Shown: one piece after another, positions 16,796 through 26,800 of the stretch | Position numbering within the stretch: the first letter of the stretch is position 1 | Layout: the number at the start of each line of letters is the position of its first letter | DNA from: Herbaspirillum sp. DW155 | GTDB taxonomy: Bacteria > Pseudomonadota > Gammaproteobacteria > Burkholderiales > Burkholderiaceae_D | Direction: 5' to 3' | Assembly: GCF_037076565.1 (NCBI RefSeq) | Contig: NZ_AP029028.1 | Span: 992,001-1,056,000 of the forward strand | DNA: 64,000 bases | Made by a program: the position numbers and the translations under genes | The notes under the pieces: model-generated | Database searches by the model: none | What the model was told of the DNA's origin: nothing | What the model saw: the letters and a program-made list of their open reading frames with translations, nothing else

Positions 16796-17833
16796 ATGCA
16801 AGAAGGACTCGTCATTCACGCGCCGCACGACCTGCGCATCCAGACTCTGGAGACCGGCCCCCTGCAGCCGCAGCAACTGAAGGTCAAGGTCAAGGCCGGC
16901 GGCATCTGCGGCTCGGACCTGCACTACTACCACCACGGCGGTTTCGGGGTGGTACGCATCAAGGAACCGATGGTGCTGGGCCATGAAGTCTCGGGCCAGA
17001 TCGCCGAAGTCGGGTCGGCCGTCACCGACATCGCGCCCGGCACGCGCATCGCCATCTCGCCCAGCCGCCCCTGCGGTCTCTGCAAGTACTGCCAGGAAGG
17101 CAAGCAGAACCACTGCCTGGACATGCGCTTCTACGGCAGCGCCATGCGCACGCCGCACGTGCAGGGTGCGTTCCGCCAGGAAATCATCATCGAGCGTGCG
17201 CAGGCCCACATCGTGGCCGATCACGTCAGCGATGGCGAGGCCGCCATGGCAGAACCGCTGTCGGTGGCGCTGCACGCGGTGCGCCGCGCCGGCCCGCTGG
17301 TGGGCAAGCGCGTGCTGGTGACCGGCTGTGGTCCCATCGGTGCCCTGGTGGTGGTGGCCGCACGCCGCGCCGGCGCGCTGGAAGTGGTGGTCACCGACGT
17401 GGCCGCCATGCCGCTGCAAGCCGCCTTGCAGGTGGGCGCCGACCGCGCCATCAACATGGCCGAGACGCCCGATGCCCTCAAGGCTTATGCCGCCGACAAG
17501 GGCAGCTTCGATGTGCTCTTCGAAGCCAGCGGCAATGAACGTGCGCTGGTGGGTGCGCTGGAAGCCTTGCGTCCGCAGGCCGTCATCGTGCAGGTCGGTC
17601 TGGGCGGGGATATCCAGTTCCCGGCCAATCTGCTGGTGGGCAAGGAACTGGAGTGGCGCGGCGCTTTCCGTTTCCATGAAGAGTTCGCCATGGCGGTGGA
17701 ACTGATGAACCGCAGGCTGGTGGATGTGAAGCCGCTCATTACCGCCACCTATCCCATCGCCCAGGCAATAGAAGCCTTCGAGGTTGCCGGCGACCGCTCG
17801 CGCATGATGAAGGTGCAGATCCGTTTTGACTGA
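16796..17833 (+). CDS. idnD: L-idonate 5-dehydrogenase
   Basis: Oxidises L-idonate to 5-ketogluconate, which the preceding enzyme reduces to gluconate. A 345-residue zinc-dependent MDR enzyme. GGICGSDLHYYHHGG, MVLGHEVSG and the structural-zinc cysteines in CGLCKYCQEGKQNHC are all present, and DMRFYGSAM is very close to E. coli IdnD. The Rossmann motif is TGCGPIGALV. ATG 16796 is chosen because CGGAGA lies about 6 bases upstream; an in-frame TTG at 16778 has no such support. Terminator at 17880. Confidence 0.92.
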   Translation: MQEGLVIHAPHDLRIQTLETGPLQPQQLKVKVKAGGICGSDLHYYHHGGFGVVRIKEPMVLGHEVSGQIAEVGSAVTDIAPGTRIAISPSRPCGLCKYCQEGKQNHCLDMRFYGSAMRTPHVQGAFRQEIIIERAQAHIVADHVSDGEAAMAEPLSVALHAVRRAGPLVGKRVLVTGCGPIGALVVVAARRAGALEVVVTDVAAMPLQAALQVGADRAINMAETPDALKAYAADKGSFDVLFEASGNERALVGALEALRPQAVIVQVGLGGDIQFPANLLVGKELEWRGAFRFHEEFAMAVELMNRRLVDVKPLITATYPIAQAIEAFEVAGDRSRMMKVQIRFD

Positions 17834-17879
17834 ATCTGCGCGGTGGCCTGATGGCGCGCCACTGCAAGGATTCGTGAGG

Positions 17880-17917
17880 ATGCCGTCCGCAGTGTTGCTG
17901 GGCGGCATTTTTGTTTT
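17880..17917 (+). terminator. Terminator of the gntK-idnO-idnD unit
   Basis: A 9-bp stem (17880-17888 with 17900-17908, one G-T pair) is followed by TTTTTGTTTTT. It lies 47 bases after the idnD stop. Confidence 0.85.
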
Positions 17918-18058
17918 TATCCGTCGGGAGACGATACGGACATCGATTGACAAGCCTTGTCGTGCGCTATAAGTTCGTTGCCAAGTCTGTATGGCGCAGC
18001 AGGGGAGGGGGCGCGCCATGTCATGCAGCCATCGCAACACCTCTGGGGAGAGGAAATC

Positions 18059-19612
18059 ATGTCCAGGCCCGGACTTCGCACGCTCACCGTCGGCCAGCGC
18101 CTGTCGGTGCTGGTCCTGTTGGCCTTGTTGGGGCTGATCGCCACGGCCGCCGTCAGCTTGCGCCAGATCGAGAGTGTCTATCACGCGGCCAGTTACGCAC
18201 AGGTCAACACCGTGCCCAGCGTGACCACGCTGGATGATACGCAGGCCGCGTTCAACGCCATCCAGGGGCGCATCTATCAGTATCTGGTCAACCGCGACCC
18301 GCATGACCGCAGTCGTCTGCTGCACGAAATGGAAGTGCAGCGCAAGCACATGCACCGGCATCTCAAGACCTATGCCGATGCCTACGTCACCGACGAGGCT
18401 GATGGTGCCATGCTGGCCGATGACAAGGCACGCATCGTCGCCTTCGAGGAAGTGGTGCAGCGCTTGCTGGCGGTGGCCGAACAGGACCGGATCGAGGACA
18501 GCCTGGGCCTGTCGATCCTGGAGTTTCGCGCCGCGATCGATACCGTGCAGGCCACCTTTGCGCGCCATCGTTCCTACAAGATCGCGCAGGGCGAGGCTGG
18601 AGGCATCAGTGCGCGCGAGATCATCAGCGATGCCCTGGAGACCGTGACCCAGGTGGCCGGTGGTGTGCTGTTGTTGCTACTGGTGGCCGGATGGCTGCTC
18701 ACCCGCACGCTGCTGCGCCAGATGGGGGGCGAGCCGGGCGACGTGGTGACGGTGATGCAGCGCCTTTGCGAGGGTGACCTGGTGCAGACGATCACGCCCA
18801 GGTCCGGCTACCGCAACAGCATGATGCACGCGATCCAGAAGATGATGGCGCGGCTGGCCCAGGTGGTGACCGAGGTACGCGACAATGCCGAAGCCTTCGT
18901 CAGCACCGCCGAGGAAGTCAGCGCGACGGCGCAATCGCTCTCGCGCGCCTCCAGCGAGCAGGCGGCGGGGGTGGAGCAGGCCAGTGAAGCGCTGGCGATG
19001 ATTCACGGCGGCATCATGAGCGCTGCGCAGAATGCCCGGCAGACCGACCAGATCGCCTCGGCCGCTGCGCTGGAGGCGCGCCAGTGTGCCGAGACGGTCA
19101 AGCAGATGGTGGCGGCCATCCAGCAGATTGCCAGCAAGATCGAGGTGATCGATGACATCGCTTACCAGACCAACCTGCTGGCCTTGAATGCCACCATCGA
19201 GGCGGCGCATGCGGGTGAGCACGGCACCGGGTTTGCCGTGGTCGCCGCCGAAGTGCGGCGGCTGGCCGAGCGCAGCCAGTCGGCGGCCCAGGAGATCGAT
19301 CAGGTGGCGCGCGACAATGTGGCCCTGGCCTGCGCAGCCGAACGACAGCTCAACGACATGGTACCGACCATCGCCCGTACCTCGGCGCTGGTGCAGGATA
19401 TCGTGCAATCGGCCGACCAGCAGACAGCCGCCGTCAGCCAGATCAGCACTGCCGCCAGGGAACTGGCCCAGGTGATCCAGCAGAATTCACTGAGTTCGGA
19501 AGAACTGGCCGTGACTTCGGAAGATCTCAACCGCCGCGCGGTCCAGTTGCAGACGACGGTGAGTTTCTTCCAGTGCCAGCAGGCGCGCGGCACGCAAGCC
19601 AGCCAGGCTTAG
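18059..19612 (+). CDS. Methyl-accepting chemotaxis protein
   Basis: A 517-residue transmembrane chemoreceptor. TM1 lies at about residues 15-35. A periplasmic four-helix-bundle-type sensor of about 150 residues follows, then TM2 ([16 protein letters not shown]), a HAMP region and a cytoplasmic coiled-coil signalling domain. The hairpin tip is [20 protein letters not shown], followed by [16 protein letters not shown]. There is no C-terminal NWETF-type CheR/CheB tether. ATG 18059 is chosen for its GGGGAGAGG ribosome binding site; an in-frame start at 17957 is less likely. The stop overlaps the convergent dehydrogenase stop. The ligand could be a neighbouring-pathway sugar, but nothing in the sequence proves it. 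Confidence 0.92.
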   Translation: MSRPGLRTLTVGQRLSVLVLLALLGLIATAAVSLRQIESVYHAASYAQVNTVPSVTTLDDTQAAFNAIQGRIYQYLVNRDPHDRSRLLHEMEVQRKHMHRHLKTYADAYVTDEADGAMLADDKARIVAFEEVVQRLLAVAEQDRIEDSLGLSILEFRAAIDTVQATFARHRSYKIAQGEAGGISAREIISDALETVTQVAGGVLLLLLVAGWLLTRTLLRQMGGEPGDVVTVMQRLCEGDLVQTITPRSGYRNSMMHAIQKMMARLAQVVTEVRDNAEAFVSTAEEVSATAQSLSRASSEQAAGVEQASEALAMIHGGIMSAAQNARQTDQIASAAALEARQCAETVKQMVAAIQQIASKIEVIDDIAYQTNLLALNATIEAAHAGEHGTGFAVVAAEVRRLAERSQSAAQEIDQVARDNVALACAAERQLNDMVPTIARTSALVQDIVQSADQQTAAVSQISTAARELAQVIQQNSLSSEELAVTSEDLNRRAVQLQTTVSFFQCQQARGTQASQA

Positions 19613-20697
19613 GGCCTGAGCAACACCTTGATCGAGTCCATCGAGTCGGCCATCTTGATGGCGGCTTCCCAGTCCGACAGGGCATAGTTGTGCGTCACGA
19701 TGCCGCGTGAGGTCACCAGGTCGCGTGCCAGCAGGTCGATGGCGATGGGGTAGCAATCGCCGCTGAGGTGCGCGCCGCGCAGATCCAGTTCCTTTTCTTC
19801 ACCGATGATGGACCAGTCCACCGTGGTGTCGCGGCCAAAGACGCTGAACTCCACGAAGCGGCCCAGCTTGCGAATCATGTCCAGCCCTTGCGTCACGCCG
19901 GCGGGTGCGCCGGTGGTTTCGATGTAGACGTCGCAACCATATTGCCCGGTGGCCTCTCGCACGATCTTCTGCGCATCCTCGCGGCCGGGGTTGATGACGA
20001 TATCGGCCCCGTATTCCCGCGCCAGTTGCAGGCGCTGGTCGGAGAGGTCGATGACGATCAGCTTCTTCGGTGTCTTCAGGTGCGCCACCTGCACCATCAG
20101 CAAGCCCAGCGTGCCCGCACCGGCGATCACCACCACGTCATCGAGCTGGATGTCCCCCCGGTTGACGGCGTGGATGGCGCAGGACAGTGGTTCGGTCACC
20201 GCCGCATCCTCAAAGGAGATGTGCTCCGGAATCTTGTGGATCACTGCCCGCGCCGACAGGCGCATGTAGTCGGCCATGCCGCCCTCGGCCACCTGGCGCT
20301 GGAAGCCGTAGACATCATGCACCTCGCACATCCAGCGATAGCCGGTCTTGCAGTAGCGGCACTTGCCGCAAGGGACGATCTGTTCGGCGATCACCCGGTC
20401 TCCCACTGCTACGCCGTGGTGCTCGGCTGCGCCCGGCCCCATCTCCACCACATGGCCCCAGAATTCATGGCCGGGAATTACCGGTGGCTTGACGTAGGAG
20501 GGTTTGTTCTTGACCTCATCGCCCCAGAAGCGCGCGGCACCGGCGAAGCACTTGCAGTCACCGGCACAGATGCCGCACGAGGCGATCTTGATGATGACCT
20601 CATTGGGACCGGCCGCCGGCCGCTTGACCCGTTGCAGGCGATAGTCGCGTGGCGCGTGGCAGACCACGGCCAGCATGTCGTCGTCATGGAAATGCAT
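19609..20697 (-). CDS. eltD: Zinc MDR dehydrogenase, erythritol/L-threitol dehydrogenase-like
   Basis: Probably oxidises a tetritol (erythritol or L-threitol) to erythrulose with NAD+. A 362-residue enzyme with the catalytic-zinc region [26 protein letters not shown], and structural-zinc cysteines in [15 protein letters not shown]. The Rossmann motif is AGAGTLGLL. The CAGD-KC-GAA-FWGDE signature and [13 protein letters not shown] resemble, from memory, the mycobacterial erythritol/L-threitol dehydrogenase EltD. It is the last gene of the ABC transporter-SDR-dhaK-dhaL operon. Other polyol substrates remain possible. Confidence 0.82.
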   Translation of the reverse strand: MHFHDDDMLAVVCHAPRDYRLQRVKRPAAGPNEVIIKIASCGICAGDCKCFAGAARFWGDEVKNKPSYVKPPVIPGHEFWGHVVEMGPGAAEHHGVAVGDRVIAEQIVPCGKCRYCKTGYRWMCEVHDVYGFQRQVAEGGMADYMRLSARAVIHKIPEHISFEDAAVTEPLSCAIHAVNRGDIQLDDVVVIAGAGTLGLLMVQVAHLKTPKKLIVIDLSDQRLQLAREYGADIVINPGREDAQKIVREATGQYGCDVYIETTGAPAGVTQGLDMIRKLGRFVEFSVFGRDTTVDWSIIGEEKELDLRGAHLSGDCYPIAIDLLARDLVTSRGIVTHNYALSDWEAAIKMADSMDSIKVLLRP

Positions 20698-20709
20698 GAT
20701 GGGATGTCC

Positions 20710-21372
20710 TTATTCGGGAGATTGGTGGAGCAGGCCGGTCTGTAGCGACTTGGCCAGGCTGCCGAGGATCAGCGCGCAGGAACAGGCACCGGCATCGAGC
20801 ACGCCGATGGAGCGCTCGCCCAGCCGGCTGGCCCGGCCGATGCGGGCCTGCAGGGCGCGGGTCGAATCGCGGCCGGTGTCGGCACCGCGCTGCATGGCTT
20901 GCAGGCAGGCGGCGAAGGACAGGTCGCGGCCCACTGCGAGGCGGAAGGCATCGCGTGCCGGGATCAGGCTGTCCATCAGGGTCTTGTCGCCGACCCTGGC
21001 TTCGCCGATGGCCTGCACGGCGGCAATGCCCTCGTCCAGGGCCTTCAGGAAGAGCTGGCGATCCAGTGTGGGCTGGCCTTCCAGTACCGTGCTCATGGCC
21101 ATGAAGAAGCTGCCGTAGAGCGGGCCCATGGAACCACCAATGCCTTCCATCAGATTGAGCGAGAGCGTATCAAGGGCCGCGGCCAGCGATGCTTCGGGCG
21201 TTTGTCTGAGACGTTCACCACACAGGCTGAAGCCCTTGCTCATGTTGATGCCGTGATCGCCATCTCCGATGGCACCATCGACTTCGCTCAGCCAATCGCG
21301 GTGCTGATTGATAGTCGAGACCAGGTCCTGGACCACCCAGGCGGCCTGGCGCATATCGAATCCGGTGTTCAT
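20710..21372 (-). CDS. dhaL: Dihydroxyacetone kinase-type subunit L (ADP/ATP-binding)
   Basis: Nucleotide-binding half of a split dihydroxyacetone-kinase-family enzyme, 220 residues. The Mg-nucleotide aspartates are in DGAIGDGDHGINM near residues 32-40, and GGSMGPLYG and RASRLGERSIGVLDAG follow. Its ATG overlaps the dhaK stop (ATGA), with a GGGAGGG ribosome binding site inside dhaK. No PTS DhaM is nearby, so ATP rather than phosphoenolpyruvate is the likely donor. In this neighbourhood the substrate is more likely erythrulose than dihydroxyacetone. Confidence 0.88.
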   Translation of the reverse strand: MNTGFDMRQAAWVVQDLVSTINQHRDWLSEVDGAIGDGDHGINMSKGFSLCGERLRQTPEASLAAALDTLSLNLMEGIGGSMGPLYGSFFMAMSTVLEGQPTLDRQLFLKALDEGIAAVQAIGEARVGDKTLMDSLIPARDAFRLAVGRDLSFAACLQAMQRGADTGRDSTRALQARIGRASRLGERSIGVLDAGACSCALILGSLAKSLQTGLLHQSPE

Positions 21373-22382
21373 GGCCGCCCTCCCTGGCGCAGTCCGATAC
21401 TGTCGCAGGGGGCGGCCAGGGACTGGTCCAGCTGCGCGTCCAGGCGCATCAGGGTGAGCGTTACGCCCATCATTTCCAGCGAGGTGAAGAGATTGCCCAC
21501 GAAGCTGTGCGCCACCTGCAGACCGGCATCGCGCAGGCCATCGGCCACATCGGCATAGAGGATGTATTGCTCCATGAGCGGCGTGGCCCCCAGGCCCGAG
21601 AGCAGCACGGCGACCTTGTCGCCGCGTGCGAAGGGCAGGTCGGGCAGCAGCCTGTCCAGCATCAGGCGGGCCATGTCGCGCGCCGGGACCACGGCCTGCA
21701 CCGATACCCCCGGCTCGCCGTGATGGCCGATGCCCACTTCCATCTCACCATGCCTGATCGTGAAGTTGGCCTTGCCGACTGCGGGGATAGTGCAGGCCGA
21801 CAGGCCGATGCCGATGGAGCGCGTGTTGTCGATGGCCTTTTGCGCGGCCTGGATTACTTCGTCCAGCGTGCCGCCCTGCGCTGCGACCGCACCTGCGACC
21901 TTCCACATCAAAATTTCACCGGCCACGCCGCGCCGCTTGTCGGGCTGCTCGGGCGGAGCCGAGGCGGCGTCGTCATTGGCCACCACGGTGCGCACCTCGA
22001 TGTCGGCGCGTTCGGCCAATTTGATGGCCATCTTCACGTTCATGTTGTCGCCCGCGTAGTTGCCATACAGGCAGGCGATGCCCTGGCCGCCATGGGCGAG
22101 CTGGAAGGCGTCCATGAAGGATTTTGCGGTGGGTGAGGAAAATACTTCGCCCACGGCCACGGCATCGACCAGGCCCTGGCCGAGGTAGCCGAGAAAGGCC
22201 GGTTCGTGCCCGGAGCCGCCACCAGTGACGATGCCCACGCGGCCCGGCGTGCCGGCGCCGCGATGGCGTAGCACGCGCGGATTGTCCGGGTGGGCGGACA
22301 GTCCGGGGTGCGCGGCCAGCACGCCGCGCAGCATGTCTTCGACGACCAGGTCGGGGTTGTTGACGATGCGATTGAGAGTCAT
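21369..22382 (-). CDS. dhaK: Dihydroxyacetone kinase-type subunit K (substrate-binding)
   Basis: Substrate-binding half of the split kinase, 337 residues. The covalent hemiaminal histidine is H221 in GIGHHGEPG. GGGSGHEPAF and GNYAGDNMNVKMA are the conserved DhaK motifs. AAGGA precedes ATG 22382. DhaK-family kinases also act on D- and L-erythrulose in tetritol pathways, which fits the RpiB-type isomerase and the EltD-like dehydrogenase here better than plain glycerol metabolism. Confidence 0.88.
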   Translation of the reverse strand: MTLNRIVNNPDLVVEDMLRGVLAAHPGLSAHPDNPRVLRHRGAGTPGRVGIVTGGGSGHEPAFLGYLGQGLVDAVAVGEVFSSPTAKSFMDAFQLAHGGQGIACLYGNYAGDNMNVKMAIKLAERADIEVRTVVANDDAASAPPEQPDKRRGVAGEILMWKVAGAVAAQGGTLDEVIQAAQKAIDNTRSIGIGLSACTIPAVGKANFTIRHGEMEVGIGHHGEPGVSVQAVVPARDMARLMLDRLLPDLPFARGDKVAVLLSGLGATPLMEQYILYADVADGLRDAGLQVAHSFVGNLFTSLEMMGVTLTLMRLDAQLDQSLAAPCDSIGLRQGGRP

Positions 22383-22427
22383 GAATCAGTCCTTGGAAAA
22401 ACGTCGGTCCACTGCAAAAACAAAGTG

Positions 22428-23207
22428 TCAGGTCACGGTGTAGCCGCCATCGATGAGGATGTTCTCGCCCGTGATCATGGCCGCCTGCGGGCTGGCGAGA
22501 TAGGCCACCAGATGCGCCACTTCCTCGGGCTGGGCGAAGCGGCCCACGGGAATGCGCGCCCGCATGGCCAGCCCCACCGCACCCGCCCAGGCCTGTTTGC
22601 CCAGTTCGGTTTCCACCACCGTCGGTGAAATGGCATTGGCAGTGATGCCGTGGCGCGCCCATTCCAGCGCCAGCACGCGCGTCAACGCCACCAGTGCGGC
22701 CTTGCTGGCGCAGTAGGCGGCATGGCGCTCCAGTGCGACTACGCTGGCTTGCGAGGCGAGGTTGATGATGCGTCCGCCCTGCTGGCGCTGCATCAGTGGA
22801 AACACCGCCTGCGCCAGCAGGAAGGGAGCCTTCAGATTGATGGCCATGGTGCGGTCCCAGTCGGCGCAGGTGGCCGACTCGGCCTCCTGCAACAAGGCCA
22901 CGCCGGCATTGTTGACCAGCACGTCGATGCGTCCGCATTGCTGTTCGACCTGGACGATGGCGCGGCCGATGGCGGCTTCGTCGCAGACATCGAGCACCAG
23001 GCCGAGGTGGGTGTGGTCCGGCCCGAGCTGTTGGGCCAGCTGCAGCACGGCGTCGCTGCGGTCCACCAGCACCAGCCGGGCACCGCAGCGCGCCAGCAGC
23101 TGGCTGGTGGCCAGCCCGATGCCGGCGGCAGCTCCGGTGACCAGGGCGACGCGTCCGGAAAAATCATGCGGCCGCGTCATGGCGTCGGCTGACAGCGCTG
23201 CGCTCAT
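22428..23207 (-). CDS. SDR-family dehydrogenase, possible D-threitol dehydrogenase
   Basis: A 259-residue classical SDR: TGAAAGIG cofactor motif, NNAGVALL, Ser in NLASQASV, YCASK catalytic pair and a C-terminal GGYTVT. It starts inside the end of the binding-protein gene (4-bp ATGA overlap), so it is translationally coupled to the sugar transporter. With the EltD-like dehydrogenase it gives the operon two alcohol dehydrogenases of different families, the arrangement known for D-threitol (SDR) versus erythritol/L-threitol (MDR) oxidation. Substrate is inferred from context only. Confidence 0.83.
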   Translation of the reverse strand: MSAALSADAMTRPHDFSGRVALVTGAAAGIGLATSQLLARCGARLVLVDRSDAVLQLAQQLGPDHTHLGLVLDVCDEAAIGRAIVQVEQQCGRIDVLVNNAGVALLQEAESATCADWDRTMAINLKAPFLLAQAVFPLMQRQQGGRIINLASQASVVALERHAAYCASKAALVALTRVLALEWARHGITANAISPTVVETELGKQAWAGAVGLAMRARIPVGRFAQPEEVAHLVAYLASPQAAMITGENILIDGGYTVT

Positions 23208-24196
23208 TTCTTGACCTTCTTCAGGAAGGCATCGGCGTTCTCCGGGGTGATGGTGGTCCAGGGCACGGTATAGGATTTCTCGGTGCCGCCCTTCCAGGGA
23301 AGCTTGTCGCCGTAGTCGGTCCAGATCGTCGAGCGTGGCTGGTAGGATGGCCCCTTGATGGCCCGCAAGGCCACATCCAGTGCGCCTTGCGCCTGCGCCT
23401 GGGCATCCTGGAACTGGGTCACCATTTCGCCGCGCTTGACTGCGGCGATGGCATCGGCAATGCCATCGATGCCGACCACCGGGATGGTCTTGGGATCGAT
23501 ACCCTTGGCCTTGATGGCCTGCAGTGCCCCCAGCGCCTCATCATCGTTCTGCGCCAGCACGCCCTTGATCTGGCCGGGATGGGCGGTGAGCCAGTTTTCC
23601 ATCAGCGCCATCGATTCCGCGCGCGACCAGTTACCGGTTTTGCGGGCCAGCACCTTGACGTCCTTGTTGCGCGCCAGCACTTCATCATTGCCACGCGCAC
23701 GCTCGATCTGCGCGGACTGGCCGATGGGCCCTTCGATCATGACGATGTTGCCCTTGCCGCCGATGGCCTTCATCAGCGCCTCCGCTTCGAGGCGACCGGC
23801 CACCACGTCATCGTTGCCGACGTAGGACGTCAGCACGTCGCCTTGCACGCGGGTATTGGAGCCGATCACCGGGATGCCTGCCTTGACCGCCTTCTGCACC
23901 GGTGCCGCGCCCGCCTTGAGGTCGATGGGCACGAAGATGATGGCGTCGTACTTTTGCAGGATCATCGTGTCGAACTGGTTGCTCTGGGTGAGGGCGTCGT
24001 AGTTGCCGTCGAAGATGGTGACCTGCACGCTGCCATCCTGTACCGCCGGATGTGCCTTGAGCTGGTTGCTCCACATCTGCATGAATTCGCCCTTGAGGCC
24101 GTAGACGGCCGCGCCGATGCGCAGGGGTTTGTTCTGGGCGCTGACACCGGTGGCTACGGCCATCAGCAGCAGGCTGGCGAGGGTTTTCTTGATCAT
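23204..24196 (-). CDS. CUT2 sugar/polyol ABC transporter, periplasmic binding protein
   Basis: A 330-residue periplasmic binding protein of the RbsB class. A signal peptide ends at TGVSAQ near residue 21. A type I periplasmic-binding fold follows with IIFVPIDLKAGAAPV, AGIPVIGSN, TSYVGNDD and VLAQNDDEALGA. It precedes the SDR gene and follows the permease. Likely ligand a tetritol or related short polyol, from the catabolic genes. Confidence 0.88.
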   Translation of the reverse strand: MIKKTLASLLLMAVATGVSAQNKPLRIGAAVYGLKGEFMQMWSNQLKAHPAVQDGSVQVTIFDGNYDALTQSNQFDTMILQKYDAIIFVPIDLKAGAAPVQKAVKAGIPVIGSNTRVQGDVLTSYVGNDDVVAGRLEAEALMKAIGGKGNIVMIEGPIGQSAQIERARGNDEVLARNKDVKVLARKTGNWSRAESMALMENWLTAHPGQIKGVLAQNDDEALGALQAIKAKGIDPKTIPVVGIDGIADAIAAVKRGEMVTQFQDAQAQAQGALDVALRAIKGPSYQPRSTIWTDYGDKLPWKGGTEKSYTVPWTTITPENADAFLKKVKK

Positions 24197-24227
24197 GAAT
24201 CGTCTCCGTGTGAGTTGTTGTGGGACT

Positions 24228-25214
24228 TCAGTTTTTCTTGCGCGAGGAATCCAGCAGGACAGCGCCGACGATGATCACGCCCTTGATGACTTGCTGGTAA
24301 TAGGAAGACACGCCGAGCAGGTTGAGCCCGTTGTTGATGACGCCGATCAGCAGCGCACCCACGACGGTCCCGCCCAGGGTGCCGGTGCCGCCCGAAAGCG
24401 AGGTGCCGCCGATGACGACCGCAGCAATCGCATCCAGTTCATAGGACACGCCGGCCTGCGGCAGTGCCGCCGTGGTGCGTGCGGCCAGCAAGACGCCGGC
24501 CAGCCCGGCCAGCAGGCCACTGATGACGTACACCGCGAAATAGACCTTGCGGGTATCGATGCCGCTGGTCTTGGCGCTGCGCGCATTACCGCCGACGGCA
24601 TAGATGTAGCGACCATAGACGGTGAAGCGCAGCACGAACCACGACACCGCGATGACCACGCCGAAGATGACGATGGGCACCGGCACGTGCAGGATCTGCC
24701 CGCCACCGATGGAAAGCAGGCCGGGCGGCAGGTCCGAGACCGGCATGCCGTCGTTGTAGATGTAGGTGGCACCGCGTGCGGCGCTCAACATGCCCAGCGT
24801 GGCGACGAAGGAAGGCACGGCCATGCGCGCCACCAGCAGGCCGCTGATGGCACCCAGCGCGGCACCCGCGCCCAGTCCGGCCAGTACCGCTACCGCAGGC
24901 GGATAGCCGCCGCCGGTGGCCAGCCATGCCGTGACCATGCCGGAGAAGGCCAGCAGCGCACCGACCGACAGGTCGATGCCGCCAGTGAGCACCACATAGG
25001 TCATGCCGATGGCGAGGATGCCGTTGATGGAGGTCTGGCGCAGGATGTCAGTCCAGTTTTCCAGCGTCATGAAATACGGCGTGGCCAGTGAGAGCGCGAT
25101 GCACAGCACGATCAGGGCCGCCAGCACACCGTAGCGCGCATAGGTCTGGCGCAGGCTGGTGAAGGAGGGCGAGGCCAGCCGGCCGACGGAGAGGGAAGTG
25201 GGTTTGGTCATCAT
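24228..25214 (-). CDS. CUT2 ABC transporter permease (RbsC family)
   Basis: A 328-residue inner-membrane permease with about 8-10 hydrophobic segments. The RbsC hallmarks GGIDLSVGALLAFSGM and AVVIGGTSLSGGTGTLGGTVVGALL are present. CUT2 systems use this one permease as a homodimer with the fused ATPase encoded upstream. It lies 31 bases before the binding-protein gene, in the same operon. Confidence 0.9.
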   Translation of the reverse strand: MMTKPTSLSVGRLASPSFTSLRQTYARYGVLAALIVLCIALSLATPYFMTLENWTDILRQTSINGILAIGMTYVVLTGGIDLSVGALLAFSGMVTAWLATGGGYPPAVAVLAGLGAGAALGAISGLLVARMAVPSFVATLGMLSAARGATYIYNDGMPVSDLPPGLLSIGGGQILHVPVPIVIFGVVIAVSWFVLRFTVYGRYIYAVGGNARSAKTSGIDTRKVYFAVYVISGLLAGLAGVLLAARTTAALPQAGVSYELDAIAAVVIGGTSLSGGTGTLGGTVVGALLIGVINNGLNLLGVSSYYQQVIKGVIIVGAVLLDSSRKKN

Positions 25215-25223
25215 GGGTTCGTC

Positions 25224-25256
25224 GTGGATCGTCAGTAGATCGTCGGTGGATCGTCA
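25224..25256. repeat. Three tandem 11-bp repeats
   Basis: GTGGATCGTCA (25224-25234), GTAGATCGTCG (25235-25245) and GTGGATCGTCA (25246-25256) follow each other without gaps, in the 107-bp space between the ATPase and permease genes. The first and third units are identical. Confidence 0.75.
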
Positions 25257-25321
25257 TCGGGATACATCAGGCCGGCATCGCAGACGGGTGCGTCATGGCA
25301 GGCACGCACTGCGCTCCCTGC

Positions 25322-26800
25322 TCATGAGGCCAGGTGCAGCAGTTCTTCCTGAGTGGTGGCATGCGCATCGACCACTTCCACCACGCGACCGCGTTTGAAG
25401 ATGGCGATGCGGTCGCACAGGTCGAGGATCTCCTGCGCTTCGGAAGACACCACCAGGGCGGCACCGCCGTCCTGCACGAAACGGTCGATCAGCTGGTACA
25501 CCTCGCGCTTGGCACCTTCATCAATGCCGCGCGTGGGTTCGTCGCACAGCAGGCACCGTGGCTGGGTCGAGAGACAGCGCGCCAGCACCACCTTCTGCTG
25601 GTTGCCGCCGCTCATGGAGGAGACCGGCAGATGCGGTGAACTGACCTTGATCTGCAGGCGCTGGATCATCTGCCGCACCAGCGTATCGACGCGGCTGCGC
25701 CGGATCAGCGGCAGGCGCGACATGCGTCGGTAGGCGGCCAGCACGATGTTGTCCTGGATCGAGGCGCACAGCACCAGACCGCTGTCCTTGCGGTCTTCGG
25801 TCACCAGCGCCAGGCCGGCGGCGATGCTGGCCGCGGGCCGGCCGGCGGGCAAGGACTGCTGCCGCAGCGTGACGGCACCCTGGTCGGGCCGGGTCAGGCC
25901 GTAGATGCAATTGAGGTATTCGCTGCGGCCCGAGCCCATCAGGCCATAGATGCCGACCACTTCGCCTGCATGGACCTGCAGCGAGACCTGGTGGAATTCC
26001 CCTTGGCGACCCAGCGCTTCGGTCGACAGGATCGCCTCCCCACCCTGGCGACGGCGGCGTTCCTGCACCTGCAGCGTGCGGCCGACGATGGCCTTGACCA
26101 GGCTGGCACGGTCGATATCGCGGATCAGGCCGGTCTCGACGAAGCGGCCATCGCGAAAGACGGTGTAGCTGTCGGCGATCTGGAAGATTTCGGAAAGACG
26201 GTGCGACACATAGATGATGCCGGTGCCTTGCGCGGCCACGCTGCGGATGGCGCGGAACAGGACTTCGGTCTCCTTTTCGCCGATGGCCGAGGTGGGTTCG
26301 TCCATGATCATGACATCGCAGTCGTGGCTGAAGGCCTTGGCGATTTCCACCAGCTGCACCTGGGCCAGGCTCAGGTCCTGCATGCGGGCGCGCGCATCGA
26401 CCTGGAATTGCAGACGATCCAGCAGCGCCTGCGCCTGCCGCTCCATGGCGCGGGTGTTGACACAGACCCCGGCCACGCGCGGCTCACGGCCGAGGAACAG
26501 ATTTTCCGCCACGCTCATGCCGGGGATGGGCGAGAGTTCCTGCGTGATGATGGCAATGTGGTGCTGCAGGGCTTCGGCAGGCGAATGGAAATCCACCGGC
26601 TGACCCTTGAGGCGAATCTCGCCGCCGTCCCGTCGCAGCAGGCCCATGATGATGGCCAGGAAGGTCGACTTGCCGGCACCGTTGCCGCCGCACAGCGCAT
26701 GCACGCTGCCCCGCTTCAACTGCAGACGTCCGTCTGCCAGTGCCACGACCTCGTGGAAGGACTTGCTCACTCCATGTGCTTCCAGCAAAAGCTCTGCCAT
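25322..26800 (-). CDS. CUT2 ABC transporter ATPase (RbsA family, two nucleotide-binding domains)
   Basis: A 492-residue fused double ATPase. NBD1 has Walker A GGNGAGKST, the signature region LSLAQVQLVEIA and Walker B VMIMDEPTS. NBD2 has the usual degenerate P-loop (GLMGSGRSEY), MSGGNQQKVVLAR and LLCDEPTRGID. ATG 26800 is chosen because GGAGA lies 5 bases upstream; earlier in-frame starts at 26812 and 26827 lack one. First gene of the seven-gene tetritol-type operon. Confidence 0.9.
   Translation of the reverse strand: MAELLLEAHGVSKSFHEVVALADGRLQLKRGSVHALCGGNGAGKSTFLAIIMGLLRRDGGEIRLKGQPVDFHSPAEALQHHIAIITQELSPIPGMSVAENLFLGREPRVAGVCVNTRAMERQAQALLDRLQFQVDARARMQDLSLAQVQLVEIAKAFSHDCDVMIMDEPTSAIGEKETEVLFRAIRSVAAQGTGIIYVSHRLSEIFQIADSYTVFRDGRFVETGLIRDIDRASLVKAIVGRTLQVQERRRRQGGEAILSTEALGRQGEFHQVSLQVHAGEVVGIYGLMGSGRSEYLNCIYGLTRPDQGAVTLRQQSLPAGRPAASIAAGLALVTEDRKDSGLVLCASIQDNIVLAAYRRMSRLPLIRRSRVDTLVRQMIQRLQIKVSSPHLPVSSMSGGNQQKVVLARCLSTQPRCLLCDEPTRGIDEGAKREVYQLIDRFVQDGGAALVVSSEAQEILDLCDRIAIFKRGRVVEVVDAHATTQEELLHLAS

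Noticed and set aside
16214..18568. 784-codon minus-strand open frame opposite idnO-idnD
   Set aside because: Long only because stops are rare in high-GC antisense frames; it crosses three real genes and a terminator.
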